A stretch of DNA of 64,000 nt, from the NCBI GenBank assembly GCA_951812805.1, contig CATOSZ010000016.1, positions 80,165-144,164 on the forward strand, given 5' to 3'. The notes under the pieces are model-generated. The model searched no databases and was not told where the DNA came from. It saw only the letters and a list, made by a program, of their open reading frames with translations. This document shows, one piece after another, positions 33,058 through 41,411 of the stretch; positions within the stretch are counted from its first letter, which is position 1; every line of letters begins with the position of its first letter. The position numbers were made by a program, and so were the translations under genes. Source of the DNA: an uncultured Alphaproteobacteria bacterium (GTDB lineage Bacteria; Pseudomonadota; Alphaproteobacteria; GCA-2731375).

Positions 33058-33785
33058 AAGCTTTGATAGACCAACTGATCGCCCTGAGGCTGTATGGAAT
33101 GGCGGCTTGCGCCGAAGCTTTGCTGGCCGCGCGCAAGCCGCCAAGTCTGACCACTGCGATAAAGCAACTGATCGACGCCGAGACTGTAGAGCGCCGGGTG
33201 CGCTCTATCCAGCACCAAATGCGGGCCTCGAAGTTCCCCCACCATAAGGACTTCGCCACTTTCGATTACGGCCTAGCCGCCGTCACCCAAGCGCAAATCG
33301 ACCCCTTCTGCTCAGGGCAGTTCACCCAGGAGGCCCACAACCTCATTCTGGTGGGCGGAACCGGTACGGGCAAAACCCACATCGCCATTGCTCTGGGGAC
33401 GCTGTTGATCAATCAGGGAAAGAAGGTCCGTTTCTTCAACGCCGTCGATCTGATCAATGCGCTGATCAAGGAACAGGCCGAAGGCAACGCCGGCAAGATC
33501 ATCCGGCAACTGACGGCCATGGATTGCGTCATCATCGACGAACTGGGCTATATCCCATTCCCCAAATCCGGCGGTGCGCTCTTGTTCCACCTGATCAGCA
33601 AACTCTATGAGAAGACCAGCGTCATCATCACCACCAATCTGGAGTTCGGGGAATGGGTCTCCGTCTTCGGAGATGCAAAAATGACAACCGCGTTGCTGGA
33701 TCGTGTAACGCATCACTGCGCAATCATCGAAACAGGCAACATGTCTTACCGCTTCGCACAAAGCAAACAGCGACGACAAAAGTAG
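33054..33785 (+). CDS. istB: IS21-family helper ATPase IstB
   Basis: 243 residues. Walker A is GGTGTGKTHIA and Walker B is CVIIDELGYIP; ITTNLEFGEWVSVFGDAKMT is typical of DnaC-like IstB proteins, which load and activate IstA at the target. The start overlaps the istA stop (ATGA), with GGGAGG 7 nt upstream. The frame is intact. Confidence 0.93.
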   Translation: MKALIDQLIALRLYGMAACAEALLAARKPPSLTTAIKQLIDAETVERRVRSIQHQMRASKFPHHKDFATFDYGLAAVTQAQIDPFCSGQFTQEAHNLILVGGTGTGKTHIAIALGTLLINQGKKVRFFNAVDLINALIKEQAEGNAGKIIRQLTAMDCVIIDELGYIPFPKSGGALLFHLISKLYEKTSVIITTNLEFGEWVSVFGDAKMTTALLDRVTHHCAIIETGNMSYRFAQSKQRRQK

Positions 33786-33799
33786 CCGCCCTGTAAGCA

Positions 33800-33846
33800 A
33801 AGCCCCAGGCTGATCCGCTATATGGAGCCAATCAGCCTGGGGGCTT
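33800..33846 (+). terminator. Strong hairpin after istB
   Basis: AAGCCCCAGGCTGAT (33800-33814) pairs with ATCAGCCTGGGGGCTT (33831-33846), one bulged base, 16-nt loop. It lies 15 nt after the istB stop and is followed by TCATC. It probably acts as a terminator in either direction. Confidence 0.65.
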
Positions 33847-33873
33847 TCATCGCAAAGGCGGGCAAATCAAAAC

Positions 33874-34180
33874 GGGTCCTGTACAGATTGTTCTGCAAAA
33901 GGGGTTTCGTAGCTGGGGCACAAGTCCGGGCCGATGGGGTGGATGAGCTGCCTCCGGCTGGTCCGGGCTCTCGCGATCGAAATCCATGAGGACTGGCTGG
34001 ATGCCAACCGCTAGCTCAACATGATCCATCTCAAGGAGAGCAAAAGCGAACGCATCCAGAAAGCCGCCTGACGGCGGCTCGGCATGCCTGGCGCTCCGAG
34101 CAATCGAAATCTCCGCGCCAGGCATGCCGGTGGCCCTCATCGGCAGCCATGACAAACTTGCAGAACAGTCTGGACACTAC
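33874..34180 (+). mobile_element. Internally deleted IS256-family relic
   Basis: About 307 bp. The frame at 33949-34071 encodes RLVRALAIEIHEDWLDANR, then a TAG, then LNMIHLKESKSERIQKAA and TGA, which is the C-terminus of IS256/mutator-type transposases with the usual Tyr codon turned into TAG. Possible terminal repeats are GTACAGATTGTTCTGCAA on the left and, read inward, TGTCCAGACTGTTCTGCAA on the right. Most of the transposase gene is missing. Confidence 0.55.
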
Positions 34181-34415
34181 TTCAAAAGCTCATTGCCACT
34201 TCAAGAACCCCACCTGATCCCCACGTTCCGCCGCCGGCCCGGTTGTCCCGGTGGGCCCACAGGCCCCTCCCACGCGGCTTCGCTCCGCGTAACGCAAAGC
34301 GCTACACGAAGCCGCGCGGGGCCCTCCCGTGGACTACCGGGACAACCTCCGTCGAAGCAAGGGGGGGGTCAATTTTGCACGCCGATAGGGGGTCAGAATT
34401 AAATGCTGATTGACA
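34011..34415 (+). repeat. 405-bp inverted repeat, left copy
   Basis: The whole segment recurs in opposite orientation at 47878-48284. By eye the only difference is the homopolymer: eight G here (34361-34368) against ten C there. It begins exactly at a CTAG and ends at the IS21-type terminus TGATTGACA. The pair brackets a 13.5-kb gene segment. Confidence 0.9.
34241..34347. repeat. Nested palindromic structure inside the 405-bp repeat
   Basis: GGTTGTCCCGGT (34241-34252) pairs with ACCGGGACAACC (34336-34347), and inside it CGCGGCTTCG (34273-34282) pairs with CGAAGCCGCG (34307-34316). GTGGGCCCAC at 34251-34260 is self-complementary. The mirrored copy is at 47948-48054. It could form a cruciform or a transcript hairpin near the IS terminus. 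Confidence 0.8.
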
Positions 34416-35368
34416 ACCTGGAGCATTGCGTGGCGGTCGAGGAGATCTCCCGCGCCTCCGGCTCCGTCGGCCTCAGCTACGGCGCGCATTCGAACCTTTG
34501 CGTCAACCAGATCCGCCGCAATGCCAGCGAGGAACAGAAACGGCGCTATCTGCCGAAGCTGATCTCGGGCGAGCATGTCGGCTCGCTCGCCATGTCGGAG
34601 CCGTCGGCCGGCTCCGACGTCGTCTCGATGAAGCTGCGCGCCGATAAGAAGGGCGATCGCTACGTCCTGAACGGCTCCAAGATGTGGATCACCAACGGGC
34701 CGGATGCCGACGTGCTGCTGGTCTATGCCAAGACCGAGCCGGACGCCGGGCCGAAGGGAATTTCCGCCTTTCTGATCGAGCGCGGCTTCAAGGGCTTTTC
34801 CACCGCGCAGAAGCTCGACAAGCTCGGCATGCGCGGCTCCTCGACCTGCGAGCTGCTGTTCGAAGACTGCGAGGTGCCGGCGGAAAACCTGGTCGGTGCG
34901 GAGAACAGCGGCGTCCGCATCCTGATGAGCGGCCTCGACTACGAGCGCGCGGTGCTGGCGGCGGGGCCGCTCGGCATCATGCAGTCCTGCATGGACGCGG
35001 TGATCCCCTATGTCCACCAGCGCGAACAGTTCGGCCAGCCGATCGGCGAATTCCAGCTGATGCAGGGCAAGCTCGCCGACATGTACACGACGATGAACGC
35101 GACCCGGGCCTATGTCTATGCGGTCGCCAAGGCCTGCGACCGGGGCGAGACGACGCGAAAGGACGCGGCGGGCGCCATCCTCTATGCCGCCGAGAAGGCG
35201 ACCTGGATGGCGCTGGAGGCGATCCAGGCCCTGGGCGGCATGGGCTACATCAACGAATCCCCGACCGGCCGCTTCCTGCGCGACGCCAAACTCTACGAGA
35301 TCGGCGCCGGCACCTCGGAGATCCGCCGCATGCTGATCGGCCGCGAATTGTTCATCGAGACGGCTTGA
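34403..35368 (+). pseudogene. Isovaleryl-CoA dehydrogenase-like acyl-CoA dehydrogenase, 5' end removed by IS insertion
   Basis: The gene-derived part starts at 34416 (LEHCVAVEEISRASGSVGLS). An ATG inside the IS terminus (34403) fuses a few IS-encoded residues to it, giving 321 residues. Visible family features are LAMSEPSAGSDVVSMKLRA (flavin/substrate region), KMWITNGPDADVLLVYAKT, the isovaleryl-type catalytic Glu in GLDYERAVLA, and IQALGGMGYI at the C-terminus. Roughly the first 80-90 residues (most of the N-terminal helical domain) are missing, so activity is unlikely. The original role would be in leucine breakdown. It converges with the amidohydrolase gene, overlapping 17 bp. Confidence 0.85.
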
Positions 35369-36821
35369 GGCCACCGCCCCGATGGCCATCGCTCGCGTAG
35401 TAGCGTCGTACCGCCTCGCGCTGGCGCCTGGTCAGGGCGCGCCGGGCCGGTGACGGTCCAAGGCGCCCGGCGCGCGCGGTGAGTTCGGCTTCGGCTTCGG
35501 CGAGGTCCAGCCCGATGACGCGGCCGTCGCGGACCACATCGCGGCCGGCGACCACCAGGCGGTCGACATGCCGCCGGGTCATCCGGGCCAGCAGGACGTC
35601 CAGCGGCTCGACCGCATCGTCGATCAGGTCCTGGGCCATGGCGGCATGGTCGAGCACCAGGATGTCGGCCGGCGCGCCGACGCGCAGACGTCCGTCGCGC
35701 GCACGGCCGCCCACCACCCGGCGGCCGGCGTCGTGTACCGCCTCGAACAGGCGGCCGGGCGTGATGGCGTGCTCGAGGCCGGTCCCGTCGTGCAGCCGCC
35801 AGGCGAGGCGCAGGTCGCTCAGATAGTCCTCGTCGTCGTCGAGCGCGCCGCCATCGAGGCCGATCGCAAAATCGAGGCCATGCGCGATGAAACGCGCCAC
35901 CGGTGCCAGACCGGAGCGGAGCCTGAGGTTCGAAGCGGTATTGACCGCGACGGTAACGCCGCGCGCTGCCAGCAGCGCGCACTCGGCCGGTTGCAGCCAG
36001 ACGCCGTGGGCCACGGTGAGACGCGGCGAGAGCAAGCCGATCGCGTCGAGATGGGCGACGATGCCGCCCGGATAGCGGGCATCGAGCCATTGGCGCTGGC
36101 GCGGCGATTCGAGCAGGTGCATGTGAACCCGCCGGCCGTTGCGGGCCGAGGCCTCCGCGATCGCCGCCAGGGTCGCATCCTCGCACCATTGCGGCCCGAT
36201 CGGGCCGTATTGCACCTGGAAGCGCTCACCGTCGTGACGGTCGGCGATCTCGTCGGCGATCTCGAGTTGCCGCGCGGCCGGCGTATAGCTCGGAATCGTC
36301 GGCGTCAGGCGCCGTGCGTCGGCCGGGCTCAAATGGGGCAGCAGGGCCTCGGGCCCGCCGTAGACCCAGGCATTGCGATCGAGGATGGGGCAGGAAAAGG
36401 CGACGCGGATGCCGATATCCGCTGCCGCGCGGGCAACGCCCGCGGCCTCGTCCGGCAGCCGCTCGGCGGTGAGTGAGTTGTGACAATGCACGGTGGCGCC
36501 GATGCCGGACCCGGCCATACGGGCGAAGGCGACGGCGGCCTCGAGCCAGGGATCGACCTGCGGCCGGCCCGCCCAGGCGGCGATCCAGCATTCCAGCGCA
36601 TCGTCGGCGGCACCGAAGGCGAGCGGGCGCACGCCATAGCCGTGGTCGTGGGCGTTGATCATGGCCGGCAGGGCCAGCAGGCCCCGGGCGCGGCCACGTG
36701 GCGTGGCGGACGTCACGGCGGCGATCCGGCCGCCCGCCAGATCCAGGGCGACGTTGCGCCGCGCCTTGGCTCGTCCCGGGGCGGCGAGCAGGTGGCCGAG
36801 ATTGATTCGTCTTGTCCGCAT
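35352..36821 (-). CDS. Metal-dependent amidohydrolase (cytosine deaminase / TRZ-ATZ type)
   Basis: 489 residues. H58 and H60 in NAHDHG are the first metal ligands; VHCHNS, VHMHLLES, VAHGVWLQ and the Asp in IGLDGGALDDDEDY complete a deaminase/chlorohydrolase-type site. The C-terminus contains ADILVLDHAAMAQDL, the returning beta-sandwich. Reactions of the family remove amino, halide or amide groups from N-heterocycles. ATG 36821 overlaps the LysR stop (TGATG), making it the last gene of the leftward operon. It may process the substrate imported by the ABC system; this is inference. Confidence 0.87.
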   Translation of the reverse strand: MRTRRINLGHLLAAPGRAKARRNVALDLAGGRIAAVTSATPRGRARGLLALPAMINAHDHGYGVRPLAFGAADDALECWIAAWAGRPQVDPWLEAAVAFARMAGSGIGATVHCHNSLTAERLPDEAAGVARAAADIGIRVAFSCPILDRNAWVYGGPEALLPHLSPADARRLTPTIPSYTPAARQLEIADEIADRHDGERFQVQYGPIGPQWCEDATLAAIAEASARNGRRVHMHLLESPRQRQWLDARYPGGIVAHLDAIGLLSPRLTVAHGVWLQPAECALLAARGVTVAVNTASNLRLRSGLAPVARFIAHGLDFAIGLDGGALDDDEDYLSDLRLAWRLHDGTGLEHAITPGRLFEAVHDAGRRVVGGRARDGRLRVGAPADILVLDHAAMAQDLIDDAVEPLDVLLARMTRRHVDRLVVAGRDVVRDGRVIGLDLAEAEAELTARAGRLGPSPARRALTRRQREAVRRYYASDGHRGGGLKPSR

Positions 36822-37738
36822 CACATACCCCCGCGAAGAAAGTCGCCGTAATCGGCGAGTGCCGTGGCCATATGCGCCGCCATCGCGCCCTGGGCGACGG
36901 TCTGCGCCCGTTCCTTGGGTGCGATCAGTGCCAGCCGCAGGGAGGAGAGGGTGTCGCCCGCCAGCGGAATCGCGACCAGCCGGCCCTCGGCGACCTCCTC
37001 GACGAAGCCGAGCGGCGTGTAGAAGGCGATGCCGACGTCGCGCAGGATCAACCGCTTGATCAACGCCAGGGTATCGCAGATCTGCACCGGCGGATGGGCG
37101 CGGCGGAACTCCTCCATCTCGGCGCCGAAGAAGGTCTGCATCGAGCCGGAACTCTGCTGATAGATCAGCGGATGATCGGCGCAGTCCCGCAGGGTGAGCG
37201 TCGCGCGCCCGGCCAGCGGATGGTCGGACCGCATGATCGCATGCAGGCCGCAGGGGATGTCGTGCAGCACGCGCAGGCCGCCGCGGGCGCCCGGATGAAA
37301 GCTGAAGCCGAGATCGGCGCTGCCTTGCGCTACGGCGTGCATGATCTCGATCGGGTCGCCGGCGAGCGTGCGAACGCGGACGGCGGGATGGATGGCGACG
37401 AAGCGGGTCAGCGCCTCGGGCAGAAAGTGGACATTGAGGCTGTCCAGCGCCATCAATGTCACTTCACCGCCGACGATACCGCGAAGTGCCCCCACGTCGC
37501 CCGCCAGCCGGTCGAAATCGTCGAGCGTCCGGCGCGCATGCGCCAATACCAGGCGGCCGGCCTCGGTCAGGCGGAGCCCCGCGGGATGGCGTTCGAAAAG
37601 CGGCGTTGCGAAGTGCCGCTCGAGGTTCAGGATCTGCCGATTGACCGCCGAAGCCGAGATGTTCAGCCGTTCGGAGGCCCGGCGGATTGAGCCCTCGCGC
37701 GCGACGGCGTCGAGATAGCGCAGGACCGCGGCATGCAT
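36821..37738 (-). CDS. LysR-family transcriptional regulator
   Basis: 305 residues. The N-terminal winged HTH is YLDAVAREGSIRRASERLNI followed by AVNRQILNLERHFATPLFER. The C-terminal effector domain follows from about residue 90 (GGEVTLMALDSLNVHFLPEA). LysR proteins bind T-N11-A palindromes and respond to a pathway compound. It is embedded in the operon between the ferredoxin and amidohydrolase genes, so it is probably autoregulatory. A T-N11-A palindrome lies in the divergent promoter region at 44174-44192. Confidence 0.88.
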   Translation of the reverse strand: MHAAVLRYLDAVAREGSIRRASERLNISASAVNRQILNLERHFATPLFERHPAGLRLTEAGRLVLAHARRTLDDFDRLAGDVGALRGIVGGEVTLMALDSLNVHFLPEALTRFVAIHPAVRVRTLAGDPIEIMHAVAQGSADLGFSFHPGARGGLRVLHDIPCGLHAIMRSDHPLAGRATLTLRDCADHPLIYQQSSGSMQTFFGAEMEEFRRAHPPVQICDTLALIKRLILRDVGIAFYTPLGFVEEVAEGRLVAIPLAGDTLSSLRLALIAPKERAQTVAQGAMAAHMATALADYGDFLRGGM

Positions 37739-37746
37739 GGCGCCGC

Positions 37747-38070
37747 TCAGCCCGGCCAGTCCGCGACCTTCGGGTGGTCGAGGGCCGTGCGGTGGACGCC
37801 GTCGACGCCGCCGGGCGCCCCCCAGCCGGTCACCTCGGGCCCGAAGAACTCGGCGTTGACCGCCTGGAACGCCGCCGATCCCGCCGGCAGCTGGTCGTCG
37901 GGATAGATCGCCTCGACGGGGCAGACATAGACGCAGAGCGCGCAGTTCACGCACTCCTCGGGCTGGATGTAAAACATCCGTCCGCCCTCGTAGATGCAGT
38001 CGACCGGGCAGACGTCGGCGCAGACCCCGTCCTTCACGTCGATGCACGCCTCGTTGATGACGTAGGTCAT
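37747..38070 (-). CDS. fdxA: FdxA-type ferredoxin
   Basis: 107 residues from ATG 38070. The N-terminal 52 residues carry eight cysteines (C9, C17, C21, C25, C40, C43, C46, C50) in the arrangement of 7Fe/8Fe bacterial ferredoxins (DVCPVDCIYEGG, CVNCALCVYVCP). A C-terminal tail of about 50 residues is usual for FdxA. It should pass electrons to the operon's oxidoreductase. In-frame sequence upstream of 38070 lies inside the enoyl-CoA hydratase gene. Confidence 0.87.
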   Translation of the reverse strand: MTYVINEACIDVKDGVCADVCPVDCIYEGGRMFYIQPEECVNCALCVYVCPVEAIYPDDQLPAGSAAFQAVNAEFFGPEVTGWGAPGGVDGVHRTALDHPKVADWPG

Positions 38071-38074
38071 GTTC

Positions 38075-38848
38075 TCAACGCCCCTTCCAGACGGGCGGGC
38101 GCTTCTCCAGGAAGGCGGCGACCCCTTCCGCACCGTCCTCACTGGCGAGCGCCGCGCGCAGGCTCGGCGTCAGCAGGTTGCGGCTCTCGCGCTCGTCGAG
38201 GCCCTGGCCCCGCACCACGGCCTGCTTGATGGCCCGCAGGCTGAGCGGCGCACAGGCCACGATATCACCGACCCATTGCTCGACCGTGGCCTCCAGCTCG
38301 TCGTCGGGCACCACCTGGTTGATCAGTCCCAGCCCCGCCGCCTCGGTAGCCGTGATGCGCCGTCCCGTCAACAGCAGGCCCATGGCCAGCGCGCGGGGCA
38401 GACGCTTCGGCAGGATCGCCATGGCGTCCAGCGGCACCCGCCCCACCCGTGCCTCGGGCAGGCCGAAGCTGGCACTCTCCGCCGCGATCGCCAGGTCGCA
38501 GCCCAGCACGAGCTCGAAACCACCACCGAGCGCCAGGCCGTTGACCTTTGCCAGCAGCGGAATTTCCAAACCGGCGCCGAGCGCGACGGCGCCGAAGCCC
38601 TCGCCACCGGTACCGGCCCAGTATTCGAGGCCCGAAGGCCCGTCCGCATCCTTCATGTCGGCGCCGGCCGAGAAGGCGCGGCCCGTGCCCGCCAGCACGA
38701 CGCAACGAAGCGCCGCGTCGCGCCGGATCTCGGCCCAGATTTCCGAAAGGCGGGCCTGCGTCGCGCCGTCGATGGCGTTCATCCGCTCCGGCCGGTTCAG
38801 CGTCACCCGAGCAACCCCGGCCGCATCGATATGAAAGTCGACCGCCAT
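38075..38848 (-). CDS. Enoyl-CoA hydratase/isomerase family protein
   Basis: 257 residues from ATG 38848; an ATG at 38869 inside the preceding gene is less likely. Crotonase-fold features are RVTLNRPERMNAIDG, the oxyanion-hole segment GRAFSAGADMKDAD and VNGLALGGGFELVLGCDLAI. The catalytic region FGLPEARVGRVPLDAM has E in the usual hydratase position. It probably hydrates or rearranges the CoA ester formed by the neighbouring CoA-transferase. Confidence 0.88.
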   Translation of the reverse strand: MAVDFHIDAAGVARVTLNRPERMNAIDGATQARLSEIWAEIRRDAALRCVVLAGTGRAFSAGADMKDADGPSGLEYWAGTGGEGFGAVALGAGLEIPLLAKVNGLALGGGFELVLGCDLAIAAESASFGLPEARVGRVPLDAMAILPKRLPRALAMGLLLTGRRITATEAAGLGLINQVVPDDELEATVEQWVGDIVACAPLSLRAIKQAVVRGQGLDERESRNLLTPSLRAALASEDGAEGVAAFLEKRPPVWKGR

Positions 38849-38858
38849 GGCGCCGGCC

Positions 38859-40028
38859 CTAGGCCGCATCCTCGCCCCGGCCGGCCTCGGCCCGGACTTC
38901 CGCCTCGTGCTCGCCCAGCCTCGGCGGTGCCTGGCGAACGGCGAAGGGTGCCGCCGACATGTCGATCGGCGAACCGACGAGCCGTACCGGACCGCCGGCG
39001 CTCGGCGCCAATTCGACGATCATCCGGTTGACCGCCGTCTGCGGATCGGCGAGCGCCTCCTCCAGACTGCGCACCGGCGCACAGAGGATGTCGACGCCCT
39101 CGAGCCGTTCGACGAAATGCGCCGTACTGTCGGCGGCGAAGCGCTCGCGGAAGATCCCTTGCAGCTCGCCTCGCCGCTCCTTCTGACGGTCGAGATCGGC
39201 GTACTCGGACCGGGCCGAGAGGTCCTCGATCTCCAGCGCCCGGCAGATGTCCTGCAAGGGATTGAGCTTGAAGGCACCGACCATGACGACGGCACCGTCC
39301 GTCGTCTCGAACACGCCTGAGAGCGGCATCGCCGCCCAGTTCAGTTCCGCCCCCCGCATCATTCTGACGGCGGCCTCCTGCATCTGCATCGCCAGCATGG
39401 AATTGAACAGAGAGACCGCGATCCGTTGGCCCTCGCCCGTCTTGTCGCGCTGCAGCAGGGCCAGCAGGATGCCCTGCACCATGTGCATGCCCGCCGCATA
39501 GTCGGCGATGGCGATCGGATAGGTCGACAGCGGCAGCGAGGGGTCGGCGCGACGCAGGATCGCCCCGCTCATCGCCTGGGCCAGCACGTCCTGGCCGCCC
39601 TTGTGGCGGTAGGGGCCCTCGAGCCCGAAACCTGTGCCGACGGCATAGATGATCGCGGGGTTCAGACGATGGAGATCCTCCCAGCCGAAACCCATCCGTT
39701 CCATCACGCCCGGGCGGAAGTTGTTGACGACGACGTCCGCCCCCTCGATCAGGCGCAGCACCAGGGCGCGATCCTCCTCCGCCTTCAGGTCCAGCGCCAC
39801 GCTTCGCTTGTTGCGGTTGAGGCTGGAAAAGACCGGATTGTTGAAGCCATCCGGGTCCTCGCCCAGGCTCCAGCGCGAGAGGTCGCCGGTGCCCTGTTTC
39901 TCGATCTTGATCACGTCGGCGCCGTAGTCACCCAGCATCTGGGTACAACAGGGGCCCATCATGACCTGGGAAAAATCGACGACGCGGATGCCGGCGAGCG
40001 GCAGGGTCTCGTTCGGCGCTTGGGTCAT
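38859..40028 (-). CDS. CaiB/BaiF family (class III) CoA-transferase
   Basis: 389 residues. LAGIRVVDFSQVMMGPCCTQ, KIEKQGTGDLSRWS, RSVALDLKAEEDRA and the catalytic Asp in IAIADYAAGMHMVQG define the family. It would activate the pathway acid by CoA exchange. The start overlaps the FAD-oxidoreductase stop (TGATG at 40028). It is distinct from the CoA-transferase at 18125, with only family-level similarity. Confidence 0.9.
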   Translation of the reverse strand: MTQAPNETLPLAGIRVVDFSQVMMGPCCTQMLGDYGADVIKIEKQGTGDLSRWSLGEDPDGFNNPVFSSLNRNKRSVALDLKAEEDRALVLRLIEGADVVVNNFRPGVMERMGFGWEDLHRLNPAIIYAVGTGFGLEGPYRHKGGQDVLAQAMSGAILRRADPSLPLSTYPIAIADYAAGMHMVQGILLALLQRDKTGEGQRIAVSLFNSMLAMQMQEAAVRMMRGAELNWAAMPLSGVFETTDGAVVMVGAFKLNPLQDICRALEIEDLSARSEYADLDRQKERRGELQGIFRERFAADSTAHFVERLEGVDILCAPVRSLEEALADPQTAVNRMIVELAPSAGGPVRLVGSPIDMSAAPFAVRQAPPRLGEHEAEVRAEAGRGEDAA

Positions 40029-41389
40029 CAGGCGGCCTCCGTGATCGTGGCGTTCTCCGCCGGCACGTCGCCCGGATCGGCACCTTGCGCGCGCATGCGT
40101 TTCTGGATATCGGCGGGCGAGACGTCGCGCACCGTGATATCGGCTTCCAGCGCCAGCGCCGCGGCGATGCCCGTGGCCTCGCCCATCGCCATGCAGGGCG
40201 GAATTTCACGGCTCAGCTTCTGCGCCTGCGAGGTGGCCGAATAGTGGCGGCCGGCGACCAGCATCTGGTCGACATGTTTGGGCAGCAGGGCCCGGTAGGG
40301 CGTGTAATAGTCGCGACCCCGGCAGACGGTGTCTGCGAAATGGACCCGGTCCATGACATCGGATTTGGTGACGACATACTCGCCTTCCAGGAGGCGCGCC
40401 TGGCGTACGCCGGTTTGCGGCGCGAAGTCGAGGATATGGGCGTTCTCGAAGCCCGGCATCTTCGCCCGGGCGAATTCGAGCAGCTCCTGGATGCGGCGGC
40501 GGCCCTCGAACTCGGCCGCGGTCAGGTCCGCGACCTTGGTGCCGTCGAAGCCGGTCATATGGGGACAGTTGCACCAGACCACGCCCGGCAACGGCGTCTT
40601 CAGCCACCAGTAGTTCCAGCTGCCGCCGATGATTCGCTTGGCCTGGCGGTCGATCGCGTCGAACTCGTCGGGCGCCTCGAACTGGAAACGTTCCGCCGCT
40701 GCCGTGTCCACGCCGCCCATGCGGCTGACCGTGGTGACAATGAAGGCGCCGTCGGCATGTGCTGCGCCCGCATCCGCGGCGACATCGAGATCACCCGAGG
40801 CATCGATGACGACGTCGCCCAGGATCGCCTGCGGGCCTTCCTTGCTCTGCACCACGACGCCGACGGCCCGGCCGTTGCGCATCAGGGTCGAGCGGAACCA
40901 ACTGTGCAGGCGCAGGTTGACGCCGGCCCCGCCGACCATGTCCATGGCCGCCTGCTTGTAGCCGTCGGGGTCGAAGGCGGCGGCAAAGATGATCGGGTGC
41001 GGCGTTACCGGAATGTGGAAATCGAAGGTGCCCCAGCGCGACCACTTGCGCCACATCTCCCAGCTCTCGCGGACGTCGGGGTGGCGGTCGGCGTCGGGGG
41101 GAAAGACGCAGAGGCCACGCGCCGCCATGCGATCGATGATCTCCATGCAGAGGCCGCGAACGGAAATCTCAGTGCCGTTGTGCATATCGTCCAGCAGCAA
41201 CACCATGCCGCCCGAGGCCAGCCCCCCCAAATAGGGATAGCGTTCGATCAGCGTCGTCGAGGCGCCGTTGCGCGCGGCCGAAACGGCGGCCGCGATACCG
41301 GCCGGACCACCGCCGACGACGACCACGTCGGACTTCGCGACCACCGGCGCCTCGGCGCCCGGTAGGCTCACGGAATTGGGCGTCGACAT
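40028..41389 (-). CDS. FAD-dependent oxidoreductase (FAD_oxidored type)
   Basis: 453 residues. VVVVGGGPAGIAAAVSAARN is the FAD-binding motif, followed by TLIERYPYLGGLASGGMVLL, typical of the FAD_oxidored family whose members are fused or linked to Fe-S proteins. GDVVIDASGDLDVAADAGA is the second FAD-binding region and AMGEATGIAAALAL the C-terminal one. The reaction is not known. The ferredoxin three genes downstream is a likely electron partner. Confidence 0.86.
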   Translation of the reverse strand: MSTPNSVSLPGAEAPVVAKSDVVVVGGGPAGIAAAVSAARNGASTTLIERYPYLGGLASGGMVLLLDDMHNGTEISVRGLCMEIIDRMAARGLCVFPPDADRHPDVRESWEMWRKWSRWGTFDFHIPVTPHPIIFAAAFDPDGYKQAAMDMVGGAGVNLRLHSWFRSTLMRNGRAVGVVVQSKEGPQAILGDVVIDASGDLDVAADAGAAHADGAFIVTTVSRMGGVDTAAAERFQFEAPDEFDAIDRQAKRIIGGSWNYWWLKTPLPGVVWCNCPHMTGFDGTKVADLTAAEFEGRRRIQELLEFARAKMPGFENAHILDFAPQTGVRQARLLEGEYVVTKSDVMDRVHFADTVCRGRDYYTPYRALLPKHVDQMLVAGRHYSATSQAQKLSREIPPCMAMGEATGIAAALALEADITVRDVSPADIQKRMRAQGADPGDVPAENATITEAA

Positions 41390-41411
41390 GGCGCTTCTCC
41401 TTCGCGTGCCA

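Larger units (their letters stand above)
31442..34415 (+). mobile_element. IS21-family element, copy 1 (with internal relic)
   Basis: The left end starts TGTGAATCGGCATGCAAAAC at 31442, followed by two inner ACTGACCC/ATTGACCC repeats as in IS21 ends. The identical end begins at 57878 in copy 2, which fixes the boundary. istA and istB overlap by ATGA. The best right end is at 34415: read inward it starts TGTCAATCAGCATTTAATTC and matches 20 of the first 26 left-end bases, again with inner ATTGACCC repeats. The resulting 2974 bp is long for IS21; 33874-34180 is an IS256 relic that could explain this. Alternatively the right 405 bp belongs to a second IS21-type element. Confidence 0.7.

Noticed and set aside
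34241..34347. Nested palindromes as a CRISPR or tRNA-like structure
   Set aside because: No repeated spacer pattern and no cloverleaf features; the palindromes are a single unit within an IS-associated repeat.
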